Shown here piece by piece: positions 16,239 through 25,728 of a stretch of DNA of 28,957 nt. The position numbers and the translations under genes are program-made. How positions within the stretch are numbered: the stretch's first letter is position 1; each line of letters starts with the position of its first letter. This DNA is from an uncultured Clostridium sp. (GTDB lineage Bacteria > Bacillota > Clostridia > TANB77 > CAG-508), in the NCBI GenBank assembly GCA_900557045.1, contig USQY01000019.1, positions 1 to 28,957 on the forward strand. The letters run 5' to 3'. The notes below the pieces were generated by a model. The model saw only the letters and a program-made list of their open reading frames with translations. It was not told the DNA's origin and did not search any database.

Positions 16239-16967
16239 ATGAATAATTGGTTATCTAGAACAGAAGGTCTTATAGGAAAAAAAGCAGTCGATAAATTGAA
16301 GAATTCTCATGTAACAGTTTGTGGTTGTGGTGGTGTTGGTTCTTATGTTATAGAAGGATTGGTACGTGCTGGAATTGGTAATATAACTATTATTGATAAT
16401 GATGTAATAGATATTTCGAATATCAACAGACAATTAATGGCTGATTTTACTGTTATTGGTCAACCTAAAGTTGAAGTTGAAAGAAAAAGATTATTGAAAA
16501 TAAATCCAGAATTAAATATCAATATTTTTCAAGAATTCATTGATACCTCTAATTTTTCTAAATTTGTATGTAACTATAGTGAAGATACTCTAAACCATAA
16601 AATCACCACAGATTATATAATTGATGCAATTGATAGTGTTTCGTCTAAATTAGATATTATTGAATATGCTACTCAAAATAATATTCCTATTATTTCATCA
16701 ATGGGTACTGGAAATAAACTTAACCCTACTAAATTTGAACTAAGTGATATTTCTAAAACTTCAGTATGTCCACTTGCTAAAGTAATTCGTAAAGAATTGA
16801 GAAATAGAGGAATTAATCATCTTAAAGTTTTGTATTCAAAAGAAACTCCTAACAGATGTGATGAATGTTCTTTACCTGCATCCACTCCTGCTAGTATTAG
16901 TTTTGTTCCTTCTGTAGCAGGTTTAATTATTGCTGGAGAAGTTATTAAAGATTTAATTAAAGAATAA
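16239..16967 (+). CDS. tcdA: tRNA threonylcarbamoyladenosine dehydratase TcdA (ThiF/E1-like)
   Basis: TcdA is an E1-like adenylating enzyme that dehydrates t6A37 to the cyclic form ct6A. The nucleotide-binding loop CGCGGVGSYVIEGLVRAGIG (residues 28-47) is followed by the DNDVIDISNINRQ signature (about 52-64), which contains the ATP-contacting Asn-Arg. The conserved Asp of IIDAID and the strand PIISSMGTGNKLNPTKFE come next, then the CPLAK and RCDECSLPAS cysteines. Length is 242 residues. AAAAGGAG precedes the ATG. It is a single gene that functionally extends the tsaE-tsaB products encoded 10 kb away. Confidence 0.92.
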   Translation: MNNWLSRTEGLIGKKAVDKLKNSHVTVCGCGGVGSYVIEGLVRAGIGNITIIDNDVIDISNINRQLMADFTVIGQPKVEVERKRLLKINPELNINIFQEFIDTSNFSKFVCNYSEDTLNHKITTDYIIDAIDSVSSKLDIIEYATQNNIPIISSMGTGNKLNPTKFELSDISKTSVCPLAKVIRKELRNRGINHLKVLYSKETPNRCDECSLPASTPASISFVPSVAGLIIAGEVIKDLIKE

Positions 16968-17007
16968 AATTCCACATTTTCAAAAAACGAATTAAATTAT
17001 ACATAAA

Positions 17008-17052
17008 ATAAGCCTAAATTATCAGAATCTTCATCTAATAATTTAGGCTTAT
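17008..17052. terminator. Bidirectional hairpin between convergent tcdA and YibE/F genes
   Basis: ATAAGCCTAAATTAT (17008-17022) and its exact complement at 17038-17052 form a perfect 15-bp stem with a 15-nt loop. It lies between two converging stop codons. Confidence 0.75.
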
Positions 17053-17063
17053 AAACACTTTAT

Positions 17064-18245
17064 TTATTTTGCATTATTTTTTTCTTTATATTCATAAACA
17101 TATTTTTTATTATCAACATGTTTATATAAACTAGCTGCGACAAAAGATGTTAAAGGAATTGCTGTTAAAATTCCTATACTTCCTGCTAATGCTTGTAAAA
17201 CTTCAACAGTTATCATCTCTAAATTAAGTAAATATACTAAAGAATGATTACTTGCTGTTAATAACAACACTGTTGATAAAGAGCTTCCTATATATGCTAA
17301 TATAAGAGTATTTGTCATTGTTCCCATTATATCTTTTCCTATATTAAATCCTGATTTTATAATCGTCTTAAAATCTGGCTTTTCCAATTTACTTGCTACT
17401 TCATATAATGATGATGCTATATCTATTGAAACATCCATTATAGCACCTACAGCACCTATTAATATTCCTCCAAAAATAATTGCTTTTAAATCTATTGATG
17501 CATTTAATTGTTGTAAATATATAGCGTTTTCATCTGTAAAACCTGTTAAACGTAATACACTGTTCATAATTAAAGTTAACAATCCAGCAACTAATACACC
17601 TCCTATACAACCAAGTGCAGTTGTAATTGTTTTTTTACTATAACCATATACAAGCATAACTGTACTTATTGTTATAAATACACAAGTTACAATTGTCCAG
17701 AAATATATATTATGTCCTCCTAATATTGCAGGAATGTAAACTATAAAAATTGACAACACTGTAAATATTAATGAAACTAAAGTTTTTGCACCTTTTTGCT
17801 TTCCAAACAATACTATTAAACCTAAAAAGATAATTGTCAAAACTACTAAAGCTGATATTCTAGAATACTCTACAAAATACCACTTTGATTGATTTTCATA
17901 TGTTGTATCATTATATAACAAAACTTTATCTCCAGCTGCTACTTCTTTTACTGTTCCTGTTATATATGTTGAAATATTTTGAGTTGCTATCACCAATTGA
18001 TTTTTACGTTCTCCTGATGTAATCTGTGCTTCAAATGTTATATCTGTATTATATTGATTCTCCATCCCCTCTATTTCTATTGGTGTTTCTTTTCTTTCTA
18101 AAATTCTAGTAATTTTTGCTCTTGGATAATCTGATTTAGTTATATTAGCCAAAAAGCTATTATCCTTCATTACAATTCTATTTCCAATAAAAATATATAA
18201 AATTGATACTATTAGTGCTACTATAAAAACTATTTTTTCTTTCAT
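17064..18245 (-). CDS. YibE/F family multi-pass membrane protein
   Basis: The 393-residue protein starts with one membrane segment (about 5-22). An extracytoplasmic domain with beta character follows (about 25-130, including ITFEAQITSGERKNQLVIAT and GDKVLLYN), and then about seven more membrane helices. The region GGILIGAVGAIMDVSIDIAS and the following KSGFNIGKDIMGTMTNTLIL are the hallmark of the YibE/F family. Family members are proposed transporters or exporters of unknown substrate. The ATG at 18245 is preceded by AAAGAGGAGAA. It is a monocistronic unit converging on tcdA. Confidence 0.87.
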   Translation of the reverse strand: MKEKIVFIVALIVSILYIFIGNRIVMKDNSFLANITKSDYPRAKITRILERKETPIEIEGMENQYNTDITFEAQITSGERKNQLVIATQNISTYITGTVKEVAAGDKVLLYNDTTYENQSKWYFVEYSRISALVVLTIIFLGLIVLFGKQKGAKTLVSLIFTVLSIFIVYIPAILGGHNIYFWTIVTCVFITISTVMLVYGYSKKTITTALGCIGGVLVAGLLTLIMNSVLRLTGFTDENAIYLQQLNASIDLKAIIFGGILIGAVGAIMDVSIDIASSLYEVASKLEKPDFKTIIKSGFNIGKDIMGTMTNTLILAYIGSSLSTVLLLTASNHSLVYLLNLEMITVEVLQALAGSIGILTAIPLTSFVAASLYKHVDNKKYVYEYKEKNNAK

Positions 18246-18368
18246 TTATTATTCTCCTCTTTATTAAATTTAATAACTATTTTTTATAATAACATAAATT
18301 AAAACTTTTTTGTATAAATTTTCAAAAAAAAGTTAAAATAATATTATAAATTGAAAGGATGATATATT

Positions 18369-18584
18369 ATGGATATTGAAAAACATTTATTAATAACAGG
18401 AGCATCTGAAATATCTTGGAAAGATGCAATAACAACAGCAATTTCAGAAGCATCTAGAACAATAGATTATTTATCTAATGTAAAAGTTTTAGAACAACGT
18501 GCAAAAATAACAGGAAATAAAATTTCTGAATATTATGTAGATTTAGACATTTCTTTTGTCATAGATCGAGAAAGAAACTCTTAA
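18369..18584 (+). CDS. Dodecin-like small protein
   Basis: The 71-residue protein has the dodecin layout: a beta strand, one helix and two further strands (ITGASEISWKDAITTAISEA, then VKVLEQRAKI and YYVDLDISFVI). Dodecins form hollow dodecamers that bind flavin or coenzyme A. The tryptophan that stacks on flavin in archaeal dodecins, normally just before the V-x-V-x-x-Q strand, is Asn here (SNVKVLEQ). Flavin binding is therefore doubtful, and a structural or other ligand role is possible. GAAAGGATGA precedes the ATG. spoVAC follows 22 nt later, so the two are probably co-transcribed and perhaps sporulation-linked. Confidence 0.75.
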   Translation: MDIEKHLLITGASEISWKDAITTAISEASRTIDYLSNVKVLEQRAKITGNKISEYYVDLDISFVIDRERNS

Positions 18585-18606
18585 TATAGAAAGGACTGAT
18601 ATAATT

Positions 18607-19050
18607 ATGAAACCAATTGAAACAAATCAAGAATATAGTGACTATGTTGACCAAAAATCTCCTAATTCTCCTATTTTTAAAAATTGTTTTAATGCATTTT
18701 GGACTGGTGGTTTAATATGTTCTATAGGACAAATCATTATGGACTTTAGTATGTTTAAAGGTCTAGACCAAACATCAGCCTCAACAGTTGTTTCCATAGT
18801 TTTAATAGGAATAGCAGCACTTCTAACTGGACTAAATATTTTCAACAGAATTGGCAAATTTGCGGGTGCAGGTTCTCTAATTCCTATAACAGGATTTGCC
18901 AACTCTATAGTTTCCCCAGCAATTGAATACAAATCTGAAGGTTATGTTATGGGAGTTGGTGGAAAAATGTTCACAGTAGCAGGTCCTGTCCTAGTATTTG
19001 GTATTTGCTCCTCTGTTCTAATCGGACTAATAGCCACTTTATTTGCATAA
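18607..19050 (+). CDS. spoVAC: Stage V sporulation protein AC (SpoVAC), dipicolinate channel subunit
   Basis: SpoVAC is an inner spore membrane protein that takes part in dipicolinic acid uptake and release. The 147-residue protein has the family start (YSDYVDQKSPNSPIFKNCFN), and several hydrophobic segments including FWTGGLICSIGQIIMDF, TVVSIVLIGIAALLTGLNIF and VLVFGICSSVLIGLIATLF. The segment GAGSLIPITGFANSIVSPAI and EYKSEGYVMGVGGKMF are diagnostic. The usual partners spoVAD and spoVAE are not beside it, and the next gene rightward converges. Its 3' end is the first unit of a tandem repeat array. Confidence 0.93.
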   Translation: MKPIETNQEYSDYVDQKSPNSPIFKNCFNAFWTGGLICSIGQIIMDFSMFKGLDQTSASTVVSIVLIGIAALLTGLNIFNRIGKFAGAGSLIPITGFANSIVSPAIEYKSEGYVMGVGGKMFTVAGPVLVFGICSSVLIGLIATLFA

Positions 19051-19190
19051 CCCCCTATTTATGCCAAAAATTTTCACACTATTTTGCATACTCCTATTCA
19101 GTCAAAAAAAAATTTTTAACTTTATTTTGCACAACCCTATTCAGTCAAAAAATTTTTAACTTTAATTTGCACAACCCTATTCAAATTAAA
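19042..19190. repeat. About 41-nt tandem repeat starting inside the spoVAC 3' end
   Basis: A unit with the pattern TTTTGCACAACCCTATTCAG, then TCAAAAAATTTTTAACTTTA, recurs about four times. Its TGC lies at 19044, 19085, 19128 and 19168 (periods 41, 43 and 40). The first unit contains the last sense codon (GCA) and the stop codon of spoVAC. The later units are closer to each other than to the first. Confidence 0.75.
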
Positions 19191-19213
19191 AACTACCACC
19201 TTACACTATAACC

Positions 19214-19380
19214 TCATTCGGAGAAAGAAATTTTTACTTTTGAAAAAATAAATCTCCGACCTGAGCCCTCCCAACATTTAACCCAAGTCATTATCGTAAT
19301 AAATTCCTTCAAACGCGGTACGCACTCCACCGCGTTTGAAGGAATTTATTTTTTCAAAAGTAACAAATTTTTTCTCTCGG
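19214..19380. repeat. Inverted-repeat element, copy 2
   Basis: It has the same orientation and architecture as the element at 13953. The left arm GAGAAAGAAATTTTTACTTT then TGAAAAAATAAATCTCC pairs with the right arm GGAATTTATTTTTTCAAAAG then TAACAAATTTTTTCTC. The core CTCCGACCTGAGCC and CATTATCGTAATAA is shared. An inner perfect hairpin CCTTCAAACGCGGT / ACCGCGTTTGAAGG surrounds ACGCACTCC. With the repeats before it, it fills the 408-nt gap between the converging spoVAC and addA genes. The rest, 19381-19458, shows nothing I can name. Confidence 0.75.
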
Positions 19381-19458
19381 CACTAACCCCACTAACTCAA
19401 AACAACATCTAATAACTGTCCCAAGTAAGATAAAAATGTCCAATAATAAACGTCCCCA

Positions 19459-22400
19459 CTATATAAGTTTCTCCAAATAAACCGAATAAATATAACACTT
19501 ATCAACATCCTGTCCTAAAGCCTCATTCAAAGCTCTCTTATATATCTCCAACTGTTTTTTGTATTTTTCAATCAATTCAAACTCCTTACCATCTTCCACA
19601 TAATCAGTTTTATAATCCACCAACACTACTTTTCCATCTTCATCTATATAATACAAGTCAATAATTCCCTGAACTAAAATATTATCATTTAACCCATTAC
19701 CATAAATCTCATCAGAAGTTAAATTTATATAAAAAGGCTGTTCTTTGTATACTTCCCTTGCTTTACTTAACTGCCTAAACAATTCTGATTTGGTATATGA
19801 ATATAGCTTATACATATTAATAGATTTTCCTTCCAAAGGAGTTATAATTCTTTTTTGAACAAATTCATCAATCATTTGCTGTAACATTTCTTTAGTATAA
19901 TTTTTATGCTCATCCAATTTTTGAAAACACATATGCATTAAAGTACCTTTTTGTGCATTTGTAATTTGAACATCTTCATTTAAAAATTGTGGTCGTGCTA
20001 CTGCAAAACTTGACTCTTCTGCTTTTTGATTTTCCAATTCATCAATAGAAATAATATCATCATTTTCTTTTAATTTAGTAACTGATGTTTTAGTAGGAAT
20101 AACAGAAGAATCCATGTATAAATATTTCCATTTCAGTGTTTTTGATAAATCTGTCATTTTTTGTTTTTCAATTTTCTTAGCTCTTTCATTTAATTTTTGA
20201 ATTATATTATCCTTTTCTTCTACATCTACAGAATTATCAATAGATTTTAAAAACTCATCTTTTTTTATAATTTTAACATTCATAAAGTCAGCTATTTTTT
20301 CTTTATTATTAAAATATACTAATTCTATCCAATCCAAATATGATTTATATTTTTTTAATAATACAGGATTTATTGTATTTCTATTAATTTCTTTTTTATT
20401 TGTTTTATCCATGAATTCATTTGAAACTGTTTCACTATTAAATTCATTTTCATCTGTTTTATACATTTGTATTAATGCATCTTTTTCTGCAAAAGACTTT
20501 TCAACATCTTTAGAAATACCTGTAATTATTAATTTTTCTTTTGCTCTTGTTAAAGCAACATATAATACTCTCATTTCTTCAGATAAAGTTTCCACTTTTG
20601 ATTTTAATCTTATTGCTTCTTTTGCAAGTGTGGTATATTCTATTTTCTTTTCATCATTTATATATTTAGGACCAAAGCCTAAATCTTGATGTAAAATTAT
20701 ATTTTCATTCAAATCTTGCATATTAAATTGTTTACCCATACAAGATAAAAATACTATTGGAAATTCTAGTCCTTTACTTTTATGAATACTCATTATTCTT
20801 ATTACATTCTCATTTTCACCAATCAATTTTGCTGATGACAAGTCACCACTATTACTATGTAATTTATCAATAAAATTTATAAAATTAAATAGTCCCTTAA
20901 AGCTAGCAGTTTCATACTGTTTTGCCCTTTCAAAGAGCATTTTTAAATTTGCCTGTCTTAAACCTCCATTAGGTAATAATGTAACATAATTATAAAAATT
21001 TGTATCACTATAAATTTGCCAAATAAGTTCATCTAATGACATATATTTTTCTTGACCTTGCCATTTTTTTAAATTATTTAAGAACAAATCTATTTTTTTA
21101 AATAATTCATCTGAATTATTTAAATTATAAAAGTCATCATCAGATTTTGATTTCTTTTGTGAATAATAATTTGTTAATGATTCATAAAAAGATATTTTTT
21201 TATCTTTTCCTCTTATCTCAACTAATTCATTATCTGTAAATCCGCCTATACTAGATCTTAAAACAGTAACCATTGGTATATCTTGCATTGGATTATCTAT
21301 AATTTTTAACAAACACATGATAGTTTGAATTTCCATTGATTCTAGATATTCAGAAGATACATCACTAAATACTGGCATATTTAAATTTGAAATTTCTTTT
21401 TCAAAGATTGGGGCAAATACTTTTGTTGAACGAAGTAATACCACTATATCCTTATATGTTACTTTTCTGTACCCTTTTTTTCTATCATAAACCATGTAAT
21501 TACTATCTATTATTTCTTTAATTTTTTCAGCTACATATTTTGCTTCTAAAACTACATCTTCCACCCTTTCTTCTGTTTCTGATGATATTTCTGTTTCTGA
21601 ATCTTCAGTATTATCAGTAGATTTATAAATATCATCTTCTGGTTCTTTTAAATCTATAATATGCAATTGAGCAATTCCTGCATATTCTTTTATATCATTT
21701 GGTTTTGGATAATTTGCACCATAATTTAAAAATTCATTTTCATTATAACAAATATCCCCCAAATTTGTGCTCATAATATTTTCAAATATTAAATTAGTTA
21801 AATCTAATACATTTTCTCTACTTCTAAAGTTTTTAAATAGTTGAATTTTTAAACCTTTTTTATTATTTATAATATCATCTTTTTTTGAATTTGTTTCTGT
21901 CTCAGTACTTGATTCAATCTGATTATTTTTTAATTTATATGTAGAATATTTTTCTAGAAATAATTCTGGTCTTGCTTGTCTAAATTTGTAAATACTTTGT
22001 TTAACATCACCAACCATAAAAATATTATTACCTTTTGAGACACTTTTTAAAATATATTCTTGAACTAAATTACTATCTTGGTATTCATCTATTGCTATTT
22101 CTTCAAATTTCTCTTTATATTTTTTTGCAACATCTGTTTCATATATTCTTCCATTTTCATCAACTTTTAAAAGTATATTTAGTGCAAAATGTTCTATATC
22201 ATTAAAATCAACAATATTTTTTTCTTTCTTCTTATCAGCAAATTTTTTTGAAAATTCTATTACTAATTTTTTTATTGATTCTAATATTTCATACATTTCA
22301 AAAATATCTGAATTAGCTTGTTTTGAACTATATATTAAATATTTTTCAATTGTATTTGCTACTTTTTTCTTAACATTATCTCGAATTTCTTTAGCTTCAT

Positions 22401-23287
22401 TTTTATAATCTAATGTTACTTTTCTATCTGATGGCCATTTAGACCATATTAACGTATTTGCTAAATTATAGGTACTTTCCCATGAATTAGTATTATTTTT
22501 TATATTTTCCAAGTTTTCAATATCACTACTAATTACTAATTTGTATTTTATTAATTCTTCATATTTCGATAATTTTTTTTCTACTTGTTTTAATTTCAAG
22601 ATTGAATCTATTAATTCTTCTTTAAAATTTTCTAATAATATTTGTCCCCAAACTGTTTCAGCAAAATCTTTTTCTAATTTATCTTTTAAATTAAATTTTT
22701 CAACTTGCTCTTCTAACCATTGTTTTGGAAAAGGACTACTTTGTATAAATCTATATACATTCAAAATTAATTGTCTTAAGTTGTCATCTCCTCTATAATT
22801 TGTATATATATTTAATAATTTATTAAATTCTTTATTTTCTTCTATATATTTTTCTTCAAATAAATCATCTATAATTTCTTGTTTTAGCAAATCTATTTCA
22901 GCAGTATCTGCAACCCTAAAATTTGCTGATGTATCTATTTCATAAAAGTTATTTCTTATTATATCTAAACAAAATGAGTGAATTGTGCTTATATTAGATT
23001 TATTTAACAATATAATTTGCCTTTGTAAATCTATATTTGTTGGATCTTCTTCTAACTTCTTATATATTGCCTCTAATATTCTTTCTCTCATTTCACTTGC
23101 TGCTGCACTTGTAAATGTAACTATTAATATCTTATCTATATCTACTTTATCATTTATTACTTTATTTATTATTCTTTCTACTAATACAGCAGTTTTTCCA
23201 CTTCCGTGCTGCTGCTGCAACTAATATATTGCTTCCTTTTTCATGTATTGCTAAAGATTGTTCCTTTGTCCAATTTACTTCTGCCAC
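19459..23287 (-). CDS. addA: ATP-dependent helicase/nuclease subunit A (AddA), in two frames joined by +1 shift at CGG
   Basis: AddA is the helicase and nuclease subunit of the RecBCD-like break-processing complex. Translation should start at the GTG at 23287 (GGAGG 9 nt upstream), giving VAEVNWTKEQSLAIHEKGSN, then ILVAAAA. At codon 28 (CGG, 23206-23204) the frame breaks just before the Walker A residues. Skipping one C continues with GSGKTAVLVERI to the end, about 1275 residues in total, the normal size. Without the shift, translation ends after 41 residues. Downstream motifs are intact: EIAIDEYQDSNLVQE (motif II), VMSIHKSKGLEFPIVF-like RIMSIHKSKGLEFPI, VLYVALTRAKEKLII (motif VI), and the RecB-type nuclease DYKTD (about 1224) with KYKKQLEIY. 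No addB is adjacent. A sequencing error is the main alternative to recoding. Confidence 0.9.
23204..23206 (-). other. CGG frameshift site in addA
   Basis: Zero-frame codons are GCA-GCA-CGG-AAG. Reading C-GGA-AGT-GGA-AAA instead restores Ala-Gly-Ser-Gly-Lys, the conserved P-loop. It is the only in-frame CGG in the gene, although out-of-frame CGG triplets occur (GGC-GGA, TCG-GTT) without any frame change. Confidence 0.75.
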
Positions 23288-23319
23288 TTCTTTATACCTC
23301 CATTTTGGAATTTTTATTT

Positions 23320-23348
23320 AGTATATATTAATTTAATAAATTTTTCAA
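23320..23348 (-). promoter_or_regulatory. Candidate SigA promoter of addA
   Basis: On the minus strand TTGAAA (23348-23343) and TATACT (23325-23320) are 17 nt apart and about 33 nt before the GTG. The region is so AT-rich that overlapping alternatives exist. Confidence 0.4.
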
Positions 23349-23452
23349 TTCAAATTTATTAAACTTATGTTATCTATAATTTACTAAATTTATATTTTAA
23401 CTTTTGAATCACATTTTTTATGAGTACATTGTCAATATTTTTTATGGCACAT

Positions 23453-23481
23453 TTGACACATTATGTAAAATATGGTAAAAT
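23453..23481 (+). promoter_or_regulatory. Consensus SigA promoter of the orphan gene at 23519
   Basis: A perfect TTGACA and TAAAAT are separated by 17 nt, 37 nt before the ATG. It is one of the best promoter matches in the window. Confidence 0.65.
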
Positions 23482-23518
23482 ATATTAGTCGTATAATAAA
23501 ACAAAGGAGGATTTATTA

Positions 23519-24778
23519 ATGGAATTATCTTTTAAAGATACCAAAAAAAATTTAGAAAAATCTATAAAAAAATTTAATATTTCATTGAGTCCATTTTTAT
23601 CAAATGCAAATACTACACAAATAATTATAGATGATTTTAGAAAAAAATTAAAAGAAATAGATATACAATACGATAGTTTAATAAATAAAGATTTTATTTC
23701 TCAAGAAGAAAGAACACAAATTTTTCAAGAGGTAAAAAAATGTAGAGAAAATTTTTCCATATTACAAGAAAAATCAGTTCCTGTTGAACAACATTGTAAA
23801 AAAACTATAAAAGGAGCTATAAGTTTTCCTGCAAAACTATGCAAAATTATTAGTGCCATAGTTTCTCCAAAGAAGTCTAGTAAAAAGTTAAACTGTACCT
23901 CTACTTCTAAGAAAGTTGTCAACACAGCTCGTGTAATTATTGGTAATTCAAATGAAAAATTAAGTATAACTGATTTAAAAAGAACAAACAACAATGAATT
24001 TTATAATGATAATGATTATTCTGAAATTTTCGACAATAATCCTACACATTTTTATATAGTTGAAAGAGCAAAAAAAATGCCTAATAATATGTCTTTAAAA
24101 TACAGTAATATGCTATATGGAAATTTAAATATAGAAAAACTAAGTATGTGTTCTAGTGTAAATGCCCAAAATTCGAATCAATCTAAATTAAATGATAGTA
24201 TTCGTTACACAAATAGTGTTCAATATAAGCTTTTGCCACTTTGTAAAACAGAAAAAAATTTACTAGATACTTTCGGAAATATTGGTTTTTTAAAAGATCA
24301 TATTTCAGAAGGATATGTTCCTAAACATATTGAAAATTATAATTTAGAAAAGAAATTGAATGAATATTATGAAAAAACTTTTATAAAAAGAGACGATAAT
24401 ACAGATATAAAAATTTTTAAAGTAGGTACTATAGATATCATTAAAAGCCAAAAAATTATTAAGAAACTTGATCAATATATTATCGAACTACAACCTCATA
24501 TTGACTTATCTAATAGTAACTCAAACAATGACTTTGTTTCAAATATGCATAAAAGATATTCTAACTCAAAAAGATTAATCGTGTACGGTAATATAGATTT
24601 TGAAAAAATTAATAATGAAGATGTAGCATATACTTCTACTGTTGCTAATGATTTATTATCTAATAGTAATTTAAATTCAAAATATATAGGTAGTGTTGAA
24701 TCTCATTATAATTATTATATGTTAAATAAAATTTCTGCTATTTCTAATATTTTTGATTTTAAAGAAAAATCTCGTTAA
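23519..24778 (+). CDS. Orphan hypothetical protein (419 aa)
   Basis: I do not recognise this protein. It has no signal peptide or clear membrane segment. Residues 1-95 look helical and charged (coiled-coil-like: NLEKSIKKFNISLSPFL, DDFRKKLKEIDIQYDSL). Residues 105-135 are basic and Ser/Lys-rich with four Cys in the neighbourhood. The rest is Asn/Ser/Lys-rich with scattered aromatic residues, including HFYIVERAKKMPNNMSLKYS and KRLIVYGNIDFEKINNEDVA. Expression signals are strong: a consensus promoter, AAAGGAGG 8 nt before the ATG and an intrinsic terminator right after the stop. Codon use matches the host genes and it has no in-frame CGG. It is a single-gene unit between addA and the sporulation cluster. 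Confidence 0.8.
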   Translation: MELSFKDTKKNLEKSIKKFNISLSPFLSNANTTQIIIDDFRKKLKEIDIQYDSLINKDFISQEERTQIFQEVKKCRENFSILQEKSVPVEQHCKKTIKGAISFPAKLCKIISAIVSPKKSSKKLNCTSTSKKVVNTARVIIGNSNEKLSITDLKRTNNNEFYNDNDYSEIFDNNPTHFYIVERAKKMPNNMSLKYSNMLYGNLNIEKLSMCSSVNAQNSNQSKLNDSIRYTNSVQYKLLPLCKTEKNLLDTFGNIGFLKDHISEGYVPKHIENYNLEKKLNEYYEKTFIKRDDNTDIKIFKVGTIDIIKSQKIIKKLDQYIIELQPHIDLSNSNSNNDFVSNMHKRYSNSKRLIVYGNIDFEKINNEDVAYTSTVANDLLSNSNLNSKYIGSVESHYNYYMLNKISAISNIFDFKEKSR

Positions 24779-24788
24779 TATAGATAAG

Positions 24789-24833
24789 AACCACATAAAC
24801 TAAAGCGAAACCTTTAGTTTATATGGTTTTTTC
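24789..24833. terminator. Bidirectional intrinsic terminator
   Basis: AACCACATAAACTAAAG and CTTTAGTTTATATGGTT form a 17-bp stem with one A-C mismatch and a 6-nt loop, followed on the plus strand by TTTTTT. It lies between the converging orphan gene and the SpoIIQ-like gene and touches the stop codon of the latter. Confidence 0.82.
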
Positions 24834-25666
24834 TATTTAATATACATTTCTGGATCGATAGAATTACCATCTTTTAATATTTCAAAATGTAAATGAGGAT
24901 TATCTAATATTTCAAATGTTGCTGAATTTCCAACTGTACCAATTGTTTGACCTGATTTAACATCTTCACCTACCACAACAAATTCTGCTGTTAACAAATT
25001 AGAATATACTGATGAAAATCCATTAATATGCTCTATTACTACAGTCAAGCCATATCTAGGATCATTTTTAATAGATTTAATTTTTCCATCTGTAGATGCT
25101 TTTACAATTGTAGTTTTATCTGCTTTTATATCTATGCCTAGATGAGTAGTCCACTCTTTTAAAGTATCTGAATATATTAATTTATCTTTGCCATATTTTT
25201 TTACAACTTCACCTTCTACTGGCATAGTAAAAGTTGGATCTGGTTGTGTTTCTTCTGGTTGTACTGATGTTTTATTTGTTTCACCTGTTTTATTATTCTC
25301 ATTTTGAGTATCTATTTGATTTACTAAATTTGTTTCATTATTTCCTTGGTTATTATTTTGTGTTTCACTTATTTTATTATCTGTTTGATATTCAGTTGTA
25401 GTTTTTACTTGAACAGATTCACCATCTTTAACTTCTTCATAATCTTTCATTTCATTAACTGTTTTACCTATAGATGAACTTGCATCTTTTATAACATTTT
25501 CCACAGGATTATTATTTTCTCCTATTTGTAAATCAATTTTTTCCTTACCTTTTCTGCTATTCAATACTGAAAATAATGTTATAAAAAGAATTAAACCTAC
25601 AATAATGCATCCTATAGAAATATACGTAATTCTACTTATATCTTTACTTTTTAAATCTTTAGCCAT
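24833..25666 (-). CDS. spoIIQ: SpoIIQ-like membrane-anchored M23/LytM peptidase
   Basis: The 277-residue protein has a single N-terminal membrane helix (about 14-34). A long Asn/Thr/Glu/Gln-rich linker (about 45-150) precedes a C-terminal LytM domain. The zinc-binding motifs HLGID and HLHFEI are both present, so unlike the Bacillus subtilis SpoIIQ, which lacks a complete zinc site, it may be catalytically active, as in clostridial SpoIIQ. SpoIIQ is made in the forespore and pairs with SpoIIIAH across the intermembrane space. I chose the ATG at 25666 because AAGGAGG lies 9 nt upstream. The frame is open 39 codons further, but that part has no start signal. The context after spoIID and a SigF-type promoter support the call. 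Confidence 0.78.
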   Translation of the reverse strand: MAKDLKSKDISRITYISIGCIIVGLILFITLFSVLNSRKGKEKIDLQIGENNNPVENVIKDASSSIGKTVNEMKDYEEVKDGESVQVKTTTEYQTDNKISETQNNNQGNNETNLVNQIDTQNENNKTGETNKTSVQPEETQPDPTFTMPVEGEVVKKYGKDKLIYSDTLKEWTTHLGIDIKADKTTIVKASTDGKIKSIKNDPRYGLTVVIEHINGFSSVYSNLLTAEFVVVGEDVKSGQTIGTVGNSATFEILDNPHLHFEILKDGNSIDPEMYIK

Positions 25667-25700
25667 ATAAAGTATCCTCCTTAATTTTTTCTTTAGTTGA

Positions 25701-25728
25701 ATTATTTCCAGATTTATTAAATTTATAC
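25701..25728 (-). promoter_or_regulatory. Candidate SigF-type promoter of spoIIQ
   Basis: On the minus strand GTATA (25728-25724) and GGAAATAAT (25709-25701) are 14 nt apart. The second exactly fits the Bacillus SigF -10 pattern GGnnAnAnT and the first fits GywTA. The spacing is about 2 nt shorter than typical. It lies 35 nt before the start codon, as expected for a forespore gene. Confidence 0.5.
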
